The notes under the pieces are model-generated. The model did no database searches. It was not told the origin of the DNA and saw only the letters and a list, made by a program, of their open reading frames with translations. DNA of 64,000 bases from Sarcophilus harrisii (lineage: Eukaryota; Chordata; Mammalia; Dasyuromorphia; Dasyuridae). Location: the NCBI RefSeq assembly GCF_902635505.1, contig NC_045427.1, forward strand, positions 507,735,665-507,799,664, written 5' to 3'. The position numbers and the translations under genes are program-made. Each line of letters starts with the position of its first letter. Position 1 is the first letter of the stretch. Of this stretch, positions 1 through 12,799 are shown piece by piece.

Positions 1-204
1 ATCTCTGGAGTTATCTTTGATGACAATACTCTCTGATACACTTAAGAGCAGCACCATTCTTATTTCTGGCCAAAAGAATCCTTGCAGTATTTGAATGTAT
101 TCTCTTTCAATTACAGAACTTGCAGAACTGTAGTCTTGATGTTAAAATCTAAATAGAAGATTGGCTAGTGCTGACTGTACCTTCCAAATGCAAAGCTCCT
201 TTTC

Positions 205-470
205 AGCTTTTTTTCTGTTTCTCTGTCTCTTCCTCCCCTCTTTCTCCTTCTCCCCCCTCTCCCCTTCTCTCTATTTTCCCCTTCACTTTCTCTTCTTCTA
301 CCTATCTCTCTTTCTCTCCCTCTCCTCCCTCCCCCTCTGTCTCTATCTGTCTCTGTCTCTCTCTGTCTCTGTCTCTTTCTGTCTGTGTCTCTGTCTCTCT
401 CTGTCTCTGTCTCTCTCTCGGTCTCTGTCTCTCTGTCTCTCTCTCTGTCTCTGTCTCTCTCTCTGCCTTC
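205..470. repeat. CT-rich low-complexity tract with (CTGTCT)n
   Basis: Long pyrimidine tract of CTCT, CTGTCT and CCTT units. Open frames over it (Ser/Leu-rich) are products of the repeat. Confidence 0.95.
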
Positions 471-1420
471 TCATGCTCCTCCTTTTCATTTTCCTCCTCC
501 TCTTTTCTCCTCTCTTCTCTCCTGCCAGTGCTTTTCTTTTGATAAGAGCATCAAGACACTATGTAGTTCTGCAAGCTCAAACTTTCACCTCCTTTCCTGT
601 ATTTAAAGGAATGGCTAGGTTGTGAGAGAAGCCATTGAATCTTTCTCAAGTTGATTTAGGAGTGGGTGACACCAAATGAAAACACTTTGATCTTACTGAA
701 ATCCCTATATCACATCTGTTTTCTCTCTATCCAAGTTAGTACCTTGGGTACACTATTCTTTGATTCCCAGAGCACTTCCAGAGCCAAAATAACACACGTG
801 ATAGAACTGTTTGTTCTAACTTTATAGATCTTAAAACTTTTAAGATCAAAATGAAGTATTCTTTATCCAACTGAAATTAGTTGAATGCTAGAAAAATACG
901 AGAATAATTTAATTTGCAAAAAAATTTATAAAATTACCATTTTCCTTAAAAATATGGTAAATCAGAGGTTGGTTGCCAGAAGATATGGGTTTGAAGGTCA
1001 GACTGTTACACAGAATTAGGCAAATTTAAACATGTGTCCATGCCCACAGTGATTTTCTTTTAACTTCTCTAAACTCTCTCCAAAACAGCTTCTCCTTTGA
1101 TCAAAGTTTCTTCTGAAGAGCTAGTCAAAAGATGGGCTAGGTTTCCTGCTGCTCTTGACCCATTTTATCTCATTTAGACATAATGCTGATTAGGCAAAGA
1201 CCACTTGGCCCAAAAACCCATCCCCTTTAAGTTTATCTCAGACTCCACTTCTCTGCCTCTGGAATGCTCTAGCTACAAAACACAGTTGTCACTGAGAGAG
1301 TGTAAAGATAAACAGATTCTCCTGTCTGCAAAGCTTGTTCCCAGAACCACATCTCTACCTCATGTTTTGAGAGGTTCAGTCTGGTCATCTCTTTCCTTAA
1401 AAATAACAATTAATAATATA
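471..1420. other. No recognised feature
   Basis: No gene or clear repeat family is visible, apart from pyrimidine-rich remains next to the CT tract. A 113-codon open frame at 1205-1546 runs into an L1 tail and shows no protein-like composition or splice context. Confidence 0.6.
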
Positions 1421-1424
1421 GAAG

Positions 1425-1605
1425 AAATATGTTTAAAATTATTATACATGTATAACCTATATCAGGTCTTGAGGTTTCTTGTGGAGGGAGGAGAAGGAAG
1501 GAGAGGAAAAATATGGAACTTAAAATCTTATAAAAGTGAACGTTGAAAACTATATTTAAAAGTAATTGGAAAAATACTATTTAAAAATAACAGTAAAAAA
1601 TACAA
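1425..1605 (+). mobile_element. LINE-1 3' end fragment
   Basis: 'acatgtataacctatatcag', 'ggagggaggagaaggaagga', 'atggaacttaaaatctta' and 'gttgaaaactatatttaaaa' follow the 3' end of a second marsupial L1 family, also seen at 44810-45060. Confidence 0.7.
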
Positions 1606-2019
1606 TGTGGTGATTTCTACAGAATCTCTCCTGACAGTCAAATAAAATTCTAAGAAATCAATCTATGGGGGAAAAGAATCAGGCTTTGTCACTAGAGAAA
1701 GAACAACAGGGACTGAGTCAAAATAGGTGGGCAAACAGTAAGAGATTCAAGATAAACACTGACAAAGAGTTGTTCTTTGTGTTTGTGTCTGTTTGGAGAT
1801 GGGGTGGGGGAGGTTGCCACAGTTGTTAGAATCTCATTTTAGGATTACCAGGACAGTCAAGGAGGTTGGGTTTCCTTCTTCCATTCAACCTACAAGACCC
1901 TTCTAAAAGCCTCCCACACTAGCACAATGGTTTCTGACTTGAATGCTGAATAGATAAATTATAGCCACATTGTTAGTTTGTTGTCAGAATTCACTTCCAA
2001 CCATTGCTTTCTTCACTCT

Positions 2020-2275
2020 TTTCCTACACAGGTACTGACATTAACCTCACTGGAATTTCTTATAGGGGATCTTTCCTCATGTCTAGTTAGTGGCATTTGA
2101 TTTTTACAATTATTGTCTTTATGTTTGTATTTACTGGCTTATGTATTGTATCCCTTTAGTTTAATGTAAACTATTTGAGGGCACAATTTATCATCTTGTC
2201 TTTGTATTCCCAATGCTTATTATGATGCCTTATACACCATAGGCATTTAATAAATGCTTTTTGCATTTACACCTA
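2020..2275 (+). mobile_element. L2/L3-type LINE 3' end
   Basis: 'actatttgagggcacaattt', 'ttgtattcccaatgctta' and 'ggcatttaataaatgctttt' match the conserved L2 3' terminus. Confidence 0.7.
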
Positions 2276-2769
2276 GCAATTCATCCAACTTATCTTTGAC
2301 TAAATGATGGTACCTCAAAATACCAATTGCAGTGGCATTTTCTTACTCTGTTTATTAACAGTACCATATTTTATTTATTTTTTTTTTTTAATAAGGCTTC
2401 TCAGGAATTTAGTGACTGAGAGAAGCTCATGTGGAAAAGAAATCATTAAAAAGGCTCAGGGGGAGCTAGCAGTAAGTTAGGTTCTTTTAAACTATGTGTT
2501 TCCTTTTCAAATACTTGTCAATTTCATGTATTCTTTCTTGGAAATGATAAGAGGCTGTGTTGTCAGAATAGTGACATTTTGGGTATCAGTATGATTTGCA
2601 AGCAGGGATTTAGCTTTTCAAAGTGAGTGCCCTATATAAATCTAAGAAACAAACTCTCCCTTAATGGATACAGTCATGTAAATCTCACATCTGCTTATGG
2701 GGCTAATGCATTAAAGTACAGCTCTTGGGGTCATATAGCATTGAAGAATCAATAACCTAAGCATAATCA

Positions 2770-2995
2770 TAATAGACATTTATTTAGTATGTTTTATACC
2801 TTATTTTATTTGAGACTAATAACAATTCTGTGAGGCAAATACCATAGGTATTATTGTGCCCATTTTATGGGTGAAGAACTTGAACAAATGAAAATTATGT
2901 ATTAAATGTTGTCAGGCAATGTGCTAAATGTTGGATATAAATAGAGATAGTGCTCACCTTCAAAGAATTTTACATGCTAATAAGGGAAACAATAC
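2770..2995 (+). repeat. MIR SINE and adjoining L2 fragment
   Basis: MIR-like 'aattctgtgaggcaaatacc' and 'cattttatgggtgaagaact', then the reverse of an L2 tail ('agtgctcaccttcaaagaat'). Confidence 0.5.
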
Positions 2996-3469
2996 ATATA
3001 ATGGAAAGTTTTGGTCTGAGGAAATCAAAGGGAGATAAGTAGAACCCAAAAAGACACCTCCTTTCCAGAAGCAGTAGCTGCGTTGTTTTTATTGCTGTTT
3101 CCAGATCAAGAGATGGAAAACTGAAGTGAGGGTGGGGTAGATGGCTGACTTGAATATGAAGCATGGCCCGGCTGAAGTTGGCTAGCTATATAATGGTAGA
3201 AAGTAGGTCCATCTAGATATTAAATCTAGATATTAGCTTTAGGTACAGAGAGCACTGGACCTAAAATTAGGAAGACAAGTTCAAATTCGAAAGGTGACAT
3301 ATACCTGTATTTCAAAAACAAAGTCTGTTTCTAGATGATTTAATAATTGATGTTGGAGAAAGTGTTATTAGGTGTTTATTGACTGACTGACAAGTAGCCC
3401 TGATTATTAGGGAATAGAGAAAAGTTTCACTTGACTAGGTGGTGAAAGAGGGAAATCTGCTGAGAATTG

Positions 3470-3718
3470 TTGTTCAGTTGTTTTTTTAGTCCTGCTTGAT
3501 TTTTGGGGACCCCATTTGGGTTTTTTGGGGGGCGGAGATACTGGAATGGGTTGCTGTTATTTTCTCCAGCTCATTTTACAGATGAGGAAACTGAATCAAA
3601 GAGGGTTAAGTGACTCGCCTGGGGTCACTCAGCTTGTAATTGTTTGAGATCACATTTGAACTCAGATCCTCCTGATTCTAGGCTTGATGCTCTGCCCACC
3701 ATGCCACCTAGCTACCCT
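3470..3718 (+). repeat. MAR1-type marsupial SINE
   Basis: 'gttgttcagttg', 'ggggaccccatttgggtttt', 'cattttacagatgaggaaac', 'actcagatcctcctgattct' and 'accatgccacctagctaccc' give the full MAR1 order. Confidence 0.85.
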
Positions 3719-3939
3719 ACCAATACTGGACTATTAGCATTTTAAATTTTTATTTTTTAATTCATGAACTAACACATTCTATTCAAGTAACTAATTAATT
3801 CCACCTCAAAATACTAATAACCAAAGAGTTACTAAATTGTTTTTTGAGATGAAATCACAGGAAATGATTAGGTACTTGAATAGGATACAGAATGCTGAAA
3901 TTTCAATGATAAAGATCAACTAAGCACAAATGTTAGGAT

Positions 3940-4065
3940 TGTGGGATTTTAGAGTGGAAAGGAACCTTTTAATCCAACACCTTGATTTTACAGATGAGGA
4001 AGCTAGGAAGTAACTGAACTAAGGTCACACAGCTAGGATTCAGATCCAATTCTTTTATGAATGCA
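3940..4065 (+). repeat. MIR/MAR-type SINE fragment
   Basis: 'cttgattttacagatgagga', 'aaggtcacacagctag' and 'cagatccaattctttt' are the core of a CORE-SINE. Confidence 0.7.
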
Positions 4066-4381
4066 GGGTTCTTTCCATAATCTATACATATCAGGCTCAT
4101 GTTTTGAGTATATTAATAAATACTTGCTTACTGAAAAGCATCCTTCTCTAAATACCCTGGCAGTTCTGATGGACACGTCTAACTAGTTGAATGAAACAAA
4201 TGGAACATCACAAGAATAGCTAAACTCAGAACTAGGAGTGAGACATTTGGAGAGGGAATTGAGTCTTGGAGCCTATGAAATTGGGTACCAACTAACAATG
4301 AAGGGCCCCTCAGGGCAGATGACACCAGGTATGCCTTGGCCTGTTCTTCAGTCCTAGAGCAGTATTTGTGTCATTTAGTGT

Positions 4382-5055
4382 TGTCGGTTGTAGAGGGCCA
4401 GAACTCTGGAGAAGTATACTTGAAACAAGGTGTTAACTCAGTGGAATTGATGAGATAATGTTTCTCATTAGAAATGAGAATAATGTTTCTACTTAGCATA
4501 GTGATGTAATGGTTCTCTAGTTCACACATACATAGTGTGCTGTAATGATGTAATTGTAATAGGGTATTTGAGGGCTGAGAGGACTGGAAATGAGACATTC
4601 CATCTTTGACCATCCTCCTGGTGGCTCTCCTGCCTCCTGCACTTCTCCATTAAGATCAAGACTGGGTCAGACTGTGACAGACAGACTGTGAAGGAGACAA
4701 TAAAGACTCTAGACTATTCCTGACCATCCTCATGGTGACTATTCTCCTGAGACCAAGACCTGAGCGAAGGATCTCCAGAAAGCTAGCCTGGACATTATAG
4801 TCAGTGGTTTTGAAATTAGACTAGAAGAGTACCCAAAGGATATCAAGAGAGAGGGTGGACTTTTAAGACCACAGTGAACAGTTTCTTTTGCTGCTTCCTC
4901 ATCCTCTTCTCAAACTCTTGGCAGTATCATTCACTTGGCAGTATCATTTAGCCTCCATTTACCTCTACACTAATTATGTTTCCAATTTTTTTTTTGTTGT
5001 TTTTAGTTTCCCTGACCCCTTTTTGGAGCCCCAGACTCATAATTCCAACTGTGTG
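4382..5055 (+). mobile_element. Solo-type ERV LTR, fossil
   Basis: A block reading like a marsupial LTR: 'gagggccagaactctggaga' near the left end, an 'gacaataaagactctagact' poly(A)-signal region at about 4697, and 'ggagccccagactcataatt' at the right end. No internal retroviral region is attached. The exact ends are uncertain, and so is the age, though it looks moderately old. Confidence 0.55.
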
Positions 5056-5109
5056 GAGATATAGAGATGTTTGAGGAATATATCCTATATCAGAGTCAGA
5101 TTAATTTAT

Positions 5110-5600
5110 TTTTATTTTTATTTATTTATTTAATAAAGTATTTGAATAATGTCTTTCCTCTGCTCACAATTCTTTCATGGCTCCCCACTGTCTACAAAAT
5201 AAATTTCCTCTTCCTTGGAGTGAGAAATATTCAGGGCCTTCCAGAATCTGGAAAAATCTCTTTCTCCCCACCACCTTATCTCCTCTCACTCTTCTCTTTG
5301 AACCCTAGTCCTAAAACAAAACAAAAACTAGCCATTCTTTTGGAACACATATGTACATATCTCCCTCTTCAATTTTGCTCAGATCTTCCCTTTACCAGGA
5401 ATGCCTCTCAGTTTGTCTAAATCTTTCTCTTTTTTTTTGAAAGTCAAACTCAAATCCTACTTTCCACATGAAGCCATTTTAGCCTATGGTGGTCCATCTT
5501 TTCTTACTCTAAATGCTTATTGCAAAAGAACTCACTCTTTTGTCCTTATCCTCCAGGAACGCAACTTATGAGCTATCTTTTTATGTTGCAAGGATTTCAA
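5110..5600 (+). mobile_element. L2 LINE fragment
   Basis: 'tctttcatggctccccactg', 'cagggccttccagaatctgg', 'ccctttaccaggaatgcctc' and 'ccacatgaagccatttt' follow the L2 3' region. Confidence 0.65.
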
Positions 5601-5639
5601 ATCTCTCTCTTCCTCTGGTGCAGATGAGTTGGCGCTTGT

Positions 5640-6250
5640 TATCCCTCTATTCTTTAAAAGTTATTTTACAAAGCAGCTCCAGGTAATTAGTATATTCCAT
5701 TTCCGTCTGCTGTAGGGGGGAATTAAGGACAATTAGTGAAAGTGTAGGGTATTCTTTGTGGAGTGTTGCAACTTGTGAGAAAGGATTGACTTTAGTGGAA
5801 AACAGAAAGTGATGATAATGTTGAAGGAGACAGATTACTGATTTGAGAAGCCTGGGGCTATGTGTAAAAGAAGGCACAAGAATAGCAAAAATGCGTGGGT
5901 GGGTGGGTAGGTAGGAGGGAGAGAAAATCAATTTCTGTTTATTGAAAGAAAATAAATTTAATTAAAAAGAAAAGAATAATGGAGTCTTAAAAAAAAACAA
6001 AACAATAAACATGTCTGTGAAAGTTCTTACTATGGAGGCCAACTCTTAAAGAGCTTAAGAAAATGATAGAATAGACTTCCAGGTCAGATAAACAGTAGAG
6101 AAGAACTAGATTTTTTTTTTTCTGATCCTTCTGTTTTCTCAAACCCCTCTCAAATAGGAATTATATATAATAAATAAAACAATTTTGTGTCTCTACTGAC
6201 TAAGATATTAAAAACCCATATGAGATTGTTAAACTGAAAGGAGATAAAGC
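5640..6250. other. No recognised feature
   Basis: AT-rich DNA with a short GGGT/GGTA-like tract near 5892-5910 and A-rich runs. No gene or repeat family recognised. Confidence 0.5.
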
Positions 6251-6269
6251 TAATTCCTAATCTCTAACA

Positions 6270-7625
6270 TACTTACTCAACAGTTCTTTCTCCAATAACC
6301 ACAATGTTCTGGCTGGACTGAACAAACCAACCCATGGTTTCCAGCAGAACTCAGCACATTAGATAGAAGGTTAGCAATCTTCAAAGGTCAGTCAAAGAAC
6401 TGAGAAACAGAACTGGAGCAGGAGGACATCCATGTCTGTGGAAAAGGAACTGGCAGCTATCTGGAATGAATGAGTTTTCTTCCTCTAGAAGCCAGTGCCA
6501 AGATCAACGCTAGTGAAACAAGATTATCCTTAATAGGAGGAGGGTCACCTCTTAGGGTAATTATCATCAAAGGCAAAGGAGACAAATTGAGTAGTAGGGG
6601 AAATGTAAAGAAAAAACCCTTGAAATTAATTACCCAAGATTTCAAGAAGAAGATATTAATAACAGAAGGGAATATGACTTCCAGGTCAGCTAAATAAATC
6701 AAAAAAAATTTGAATAAATATTATAAGACAAAAGGGAAATGGATCAATAGCTTCGAAGACAGAGGACCCTGTGGATTCTCGAGAAGAGAGCATGGAACCA
6801 CAGCTGGAGGGTCCTGAATAGTTTAAAAGAGAACTAAGAATTGTGGAAATAGAATATTTTACCTGCATAGCAGAAACAATTGGCAGAATAGAAAAACTTG
6901 AATCCACAGTAGCAAACCTCACCAAAGAAACAAAAGAGAGAACAACCGATTAAAAATGTGAAAACATGGAAGGGAAGACAATCTGGAGGAAGAGAAGCAA
7001 AAAGAAATAATTATTAAAAGAATTGATCTAGAAGATAATTTAGGTATTTTATATCTCCCAGAAAAACATAGGCTGTCAAAAAATCTGAATGTCATAATGA
7101 AAATTATAATACAAGAAGCCTGTTTAGGACTTCTGAATACAGAAAATGCAGTGCCAATAGAAAGAATTCACAGAAAAGAAAAACACTTTAGAAAAGGAGA
7201 AAAATGCTTTAAATGCCAAGACACATGGGGTTAAATTTAATAATTTAAAAACAACAAATTCTGCAAGTGCTATGAAAAAGATCTTCAAATAAAGGAAAGG
7301 AATTCAAATAAGAGAAGACTATTCTATACTCACCATAAATCAAATGAGGAAATGGAATATTATGCTCTGAAGAACAGAGCCGCTCAAGATGCAACAAACT
7401 CTGCAAACCTGAGTCTACATCAATGAAAAAACAAAGCTACTTAATTTAAAAAGAGATATTTGAAGCATTCAAATAAAGAAAACCAGACCTGAACAAATTA
7501 TTTGCCTTAAAAACACCTCACGCAACAGAAAAAAGTAATAGAAAGGTAAACAAATATAGCAACTAAGGAAAATGCAGATAATAACATAACAAGTGAAATA
7601 AAATACATATATCATATTTATATAA
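6270..7625 (+). mobile_element. LINE-1 5' UTR and ORF1 region, decayed
   Basis: The start resembles a marsupial L1 leader ('aggttagcaatcttcaaagg', 'ggaactggcagctatctgga'). Between about 6880 and 7430 the lysine- and glutamate-rich sequence with 'gccaatagaaagaattcaca' corresponds to the L1 ORF1 RNA-binding protein. The frame is broken repeatedly. Ends before the next L1 start. Confidence 0.6.
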
Positions 7626-7638
7626 TAAAGAGATTATG

Positions 7639-8178
7639 GGATGTTTCGGAGCCAAGATGGCAGAGTGAAGATACTCACTTGAGTTCTCCCTCAGGCTCCT
7701 CCAAATACCTTTAAATAATGACTCTAAACAAATTTTTAGAGCATCAGAATCACCAAAAGAAGGAATAGAACAATTTTCCAGCTGAAGGCAGCTAGGAAGG
7801 TCAGCAGGAGGGGTCTACTGCATGGGGTGGGTCTGGAGCACAAGCACAGCAGGCCATGCCAGCACAGCAGCCCCAGGAATACAGGAACAGGTCTAAATTG
7901 GTGGCAGTGGCAGTGACCTCCAGACCTCTCAGCCCACAGAGCCAAGAACAACTCAGCAGGAAAGGTTTGGCAAACTAGGGTATGAGGGGAGCCCTACCTC
8001 AAGGTCAGGCTTTGGCAGCCACTGAACCAACAGCAATGGAAGCAGTGTTGCTGGAGCAGCAGTGACCAAGGCAACTAGAGTGACCTTGGCAGCAGCAGCT
8101 TCCAGAAAACTTAGCACATAGGTGAGGGATCAGAACAGCAGGTCAGAGGGATAAGAGGAGCAAAGGAGCTGGCACTGA
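7639..8178 (+). mobile_element. LINE-1 5' UTR-like segment
   Basis: Begins 'ggagccaagatggcagagtg', a motif typical of L1 5' ends, followed by a GC-richer leader with 'aaatacctttaaataatgac' and 'caattttccagctgaaggca'. It is joined directly to an inverted L1 3' piece. Confidence 0.6.
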
Positions 8179-8179
8179 A

Positions 8180-8455
8180 GCAAGACTATGTTGTTATTCA
8201 GCCATTCTCCAATGATAGACACCCACTCAGTTTCCAGTTTCTTGCCACTACAAAGAGGGCTGCCACAAACATTTTTGCACATGTGGGTCCCTTTGCCTCC
8301 TTTAAGATCTCTTTGGTATATAGGGCCAGTAAGAGATACTGCTGGATCAAAAGGTATGCACAGTTTGATAACTTTTTGAGCATAGTTCCAAATTGCTCTC
8401 CAGAATTGTTGGATCTGTTCACAGTTCCACCAACAATGTATTAGTTGGACATTAT
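8180..8455 (-). mobile_element. Inverted LINE-1 ORF2/3' piece
   Basis: Reverse complement of the L1 stretch found at about 11410-11665. Minus-strand phrases are 'ggcagccctctttgtagtgg', 'aactggaaactgagtgggtg' and 'attctggagagcaatttgga'. It sits inverted between two plus-strand L1 pieces. Confidence 0.8.
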
Positions 8456-8459
8456 TTTT

Positions 8460-9598
8460 TTCAAAAAATTATAAAGGAAAATTAGATAGAGGGCACAGGT
8501 GTGAGTTGAATATGAAGGAATAATATCTAAAATATAACATAAAATCAAGGGATGAGAGAGGAAAATACTCAGAGAAAGGGAAAGGGAGAGGTGGAATGGT
8601 GTCTATTATCTGCCATAAAGGAGCAAGAAAAAGCTTTTATGATGGAGGAGAAAAGGAGGAGGGAAGGGAGAATAAGTAAAACTTACTTTCATTAGAGTTG
8701 GCTCAAAGAAGAATTAACATACACACTCAATATGTGTATATAATCTGTCTTATCCTGCAGCAAAGTAGGAAAGTAAAAAGATATGAACATTGTCCAAAGC
8801 AAAACATTTTTGAAGAGGGACAGAATGAAAATAGAGCCTGGAATAAACAGGGGAGAATATAGAGTTAGTCATAGTAATTCTGAAAATAATTTTTAAAGAA
8901 AATTTCTCTGATGAAGGCTTCATTTCTCAAATGTATAGGGAACTAAATAAAATTTATTTTTTAAAATAAAGAGCCATTCCTCAATTGATAAATTATCAAA
9001 AGCTATGATTTATAATCAAAGGGTTATAAAATCATGTGTATCTTTTGATTTAACAATACCACTACTAGGCATGAATACTGAAAGAGATGTTTTTTAAAAA
9101 AGGAAAGAACCTAACTGTATAAAAATATTTGTAGCAGTTCTTTTCTCACAGCAAAGAATTGGAAATTGAGGGGGTGCCTATCAATCAATTGGGGAATGGT
9201 TGAATAAATTGCAGTATGTGGTTATGACAGAATATTATTGCTGTATAAGAAATGATGAGCAGGGATACTTATCAGAAAAACCTGGAAACTCTTCAATGAG
9301 TGAAATGTACTGTGCAAAATTAAATGTGATATGTATATAATGATAGCAAAGTTGTGGGAGGATCAACTGTGAATGACTTTGCTCTTCCTTCTCAAGAATA
9401 TAATAATCCAAGATTACATGATGAAAAATGCTATCCATATTTAACATATAATTTAACATATTTAACATGTATTGGACTGCCTGACATCTAGGGGAGAGGG
9501 GAGGGGGAAGGAGGGGAAAATTTGGAACAGAAGGTTTTGCAAAGATCAATGTTGAAAAAATTACCCATGCATATGTTTTGTAAATAAAAAAGATATAA
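8460..9598 (+). mobile_element. LINE-1 internal and 3' end fragment
   Basis: From about 8890 it follows the L1 3' end ('gatgaaggcttcatttctca', 'agccattcctcaattgataa', 'agcaaagaattggaaattga', 'ggggaatggttgaataaatt') and finishes with 'ttttgtaaataaaaaagat'. The part at 8460-8880 is purine-rich and only tentatively assigned to the same element. Confidence 0.7.
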
Positions 9599-9609
9599 AA
9601 ATATAATTT

Positions 9610-12247
9610 TTTTTGAAAATTATAGACAAATCTCCCTAATGAATTTGATTCTAAAATCTTAAATAAGATATTAACAAAAAGACTACAGAAAATCCCCAGG
9701 ATAATACACCATGATCAAGTAGGATTTATACCAGGAATGGAGGATTGGTTCAATATTAGGAAAACTATTAGTATAATTAACCATATTAATAACCAAATTA
9801 ACAAAAACCATATGATCATCTCAATAGATGCAGAAAAAGCATTTGATAAATCCAACATTCACTCCTATTAAAAACATTTGAGAGCATAGGAATAAATGGA
9901 CTTTTCCTTAAAATAATCAGTAGCATCTATTTAAAACCATCCAGTAAGCATCATATGTAATGGGGATAAACTGGAATAATTCCCAATAAGATCAGGAGTG
10001 AAACAAGATTGCCCACAATCACCATTACTATTTAATATTGTATTAGAAATACTAGCTTTGGTGATAAAAGTTGAGAAAGAGATTCAAGGAATTAGAGTAG
10101 GTAATGAGGAAACCAAATTATCACTCTTTGCTGATGATATGATGGTATACTTAGAGAACTCCAGAGATTCTACTAAAAAGCTATTAGAAATGATCCACAC
10201 TTTTAGCAAAGTTGCAGAATACAAATAAACCCACATAAGTCATCAGCATTCTTATATATCACTAACAAAATCCAACGGTTAGAGTTACAGAGAGAAATTC
10301 CATTTAAAGTAACTGTCAATAGTATAAAATATTTGGGAATCTATCTGCCAAGGGAAAGTCAGGAACTATATGAGCAAAACTACAAAACACTTTCCATACA
10401 AATAAAGTCAAATCTAACCAATTGGAAAAAATATTGGATAGGTCGAGCAAATATAATAAAGATGACAATACTACCTAAACAAATCTATTTATTTAGTGTT
10501 ATACCAATCAGACTCCCAAAAAACTATTTTAATGACCTAGAAAAAATAACAAAATTCATCTGGAAAAATAAAAGGTTAAGAATTTCAAAGTAATTAATGA
10601 AGAGAAAAGCAAATGAGGGTGGCCTAGCTGTACCAGATCTAAAACTATATTATAAAGCAGCAGTTACCAAAACCATTTGGTATTGGCTAAGAAATAGACT
10701 AGTTGATCAGTGGAATAGGTTAGGTTCAAAGGACAAAATAGTCAATAACTTTAATAATCTAGTGTTTGACAAACCCAAAGACTCCAGCTTTGGGGATAAG
10801 AATTCACTGTTTAACAAAACTGCTGGGAAAATTGGAAATTAGTATGGTAGAAATTAGGCATTTACCCACACTTAACACTGTACACCAAGATAAGGTCAAA
10901 ATGGGTTCATGATCTAGAATAAAGAATGAGATTATAAATAAATCAGAAGAGTATAGGATAGTTTACCTTTCAGATCTATGGAGGAAGAAGGAATTTGTGA
11001 CCAAAGAAGAACTAGAGATCATTATTGATCACAAAATAGAAAATTTTGATTATATAAAATTGAAAAGTTTTTGTACAAACAAACCAATGAAGACAAGATT
11101 AGAAGGGAAGCAATAAACGGAAAACATTTTTACAGTCAAAGGTTCTGATAAAGGCCTCATTTCTAAAATATATGGAGAATTAACTCTAATTTATAAGAAA
11201 TCAAGGCATTCTCCAATTGATAAATGGTCAAAGGATATGAACAGATAATTCTCAGATGAAGAAATTGAAACTATTTCTAGCCATATGAAAAGATGCTCGA
11301 GGTCATTATTAATCAGAGAAATGCAAATTAAGACAACTCTGAGATATCACTACATATCTGTCAGATTGGCTAGAATGACAGGGAAAGATAATGTGGAATG
11401 TGGGAAAACTGGAACACTGATACATTGTTGGTGGAATTGTGAATACATCCAGCCATTCTGAAGAGTGATTTGGAACTATGCTCAAAAAAGTTACCAAACT
11501 GTGCATACCCTTTGATCCAGCAGTGTTACTACTGGGCTTATATTCCAAAGAGATACTAAAGAAGGGACAGGGACCTGTATGTGCCAAAATGTTTGTGGCA
11601 GCCCCCTTTGTAGTGGCCAGAAACTGGAAACTGAGTGGATGCCCATCAATTGGAGAATTGCTGAATAAATTGTGGTATATGAATATTATAGAATATTATT
11701 GTTCTGTAAGAAATGACTAGCGGGATGATTTCATAAAGGCCTGGAGAGACTTACATGAACTGATGCTGAGTGAAATAAGCAGGACCAGGAGATCGTTATA
11801 TACTTCAACAACAATACTATATGATGATCAAATACGTGGCCCTCTTCAACGATGAGATGAACCAAATCAGTTCCAATAGAGCAGTGATGAATTGAACCAG
11901 CTACACCCAGTGAAAGAACTCTGGGAAATGATTATGAACCACTATATAGAATTCCCAATCCCTCTATTTTTGTCCATCTGCATTTTTTATTTTCTTCAAA
12001 GGCTAATTGTACACTATTTCAAAGTCTGATTCTTTTTGTACAGCAAAATAACTGTATGGACGTGTATACATATATTGTATTTAACTTATACTTTAACATA
12101 TTTAACATGTATTGGTCAACCTGCCATCTGGGTGAGGGGGTGGGAGGAAGGAGGGGAAAAGTTGAAACAAAAGGTTTTGCAACTGTCAATGCTGAAAAAT
12201 TACCCATGCATATATCTTGTAAATAAAAAGCTATAATAAAAATATAT
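9610..12247 (+). mobile_element. LINE-1, 5'-truncated, ORF2 reverse-transcriptase relic to 3' end
   Basis: This is the longest L1 copy in the window. Open pieces encode the ORF2 reverse transcriptase: [20 protein letters not shown] followed by the catalytic [12 protein letters not shown], then ANIIKMTILPKQIYLFSVIP and NYFNDLEKITKFIWKN. Downstream lie the C-terminal region and 3' UTR, closing with 'cttgtaaataaaaagctata'. ORF2 is interrupted in several places (for example around 10228 and 10591), so the copy is dead. The endonuclease domain is absent. Confidence 0.93.
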
Positions 12248-12261
12248 AAATTTTTTTAAAA

Positions 12262-12500
12262 ATGCTATCCATACCCAGAGAAAGAATCGATTTTGTCTGA
12301 ATACAGAATAAGCATACTTTTTTTACTTTATTTTTTTTTCTTGCGAGTTTCTTTTGGGGAAAGGAAATGCTATATTTTCTTTTGCAACAGGACTTTCATG
12401 GAAATATTTTGCACAACTTCACATGGGCCTTTTCAGTGGAGAGTATGAGGAGGAAGGAGGACTATCTGGATTTCAAAATTTTGAAAACAAGTAAAAAGAA
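12262..12500 (+). mobile_element. LINE-1 3' UTR fragment (second family)
   Basis: 'aaatgctatccatacccaga', 'gtctgaatacagaataagca', 'tttttttttcttgcgagttt' and 'tggatttcaaaattttgaaa' follow the 3' UTR of a marsupial L1 family different from its left neighbour. Confidence 0.7.
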
Positions 12501-12799
12501 AGGAAAAGATATAAAAAATCATATATATGTGTGGATGCATATATACATATATGTGTATGTACAAGTGTGTATGCTAATAACAACAAAATAATAGCAGAGG
12601 GACCATTGAGATTTCTTCCCAAAAGTACAGAAGGAAGCAAAATTCTACAGGCAAATTTATTTCTATATATCTATATATGTATTTGTTGGGACTAAATTAT
12701 AGAAGAGGAGGGCATGTAAAAAGGGATAGGGAGGAAGAAGAAAGAGGTGTTGTAACTTAATCAAGGCAAAGGTTGAAAATAAAAAGAAATTAACTTTTT

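Noticed and set aside
161-625. Three overlapping Ser/Leu-rich open frames
   Set aside because: They translate the CT-rich microsatellite in all three frames, with no start context or homology.
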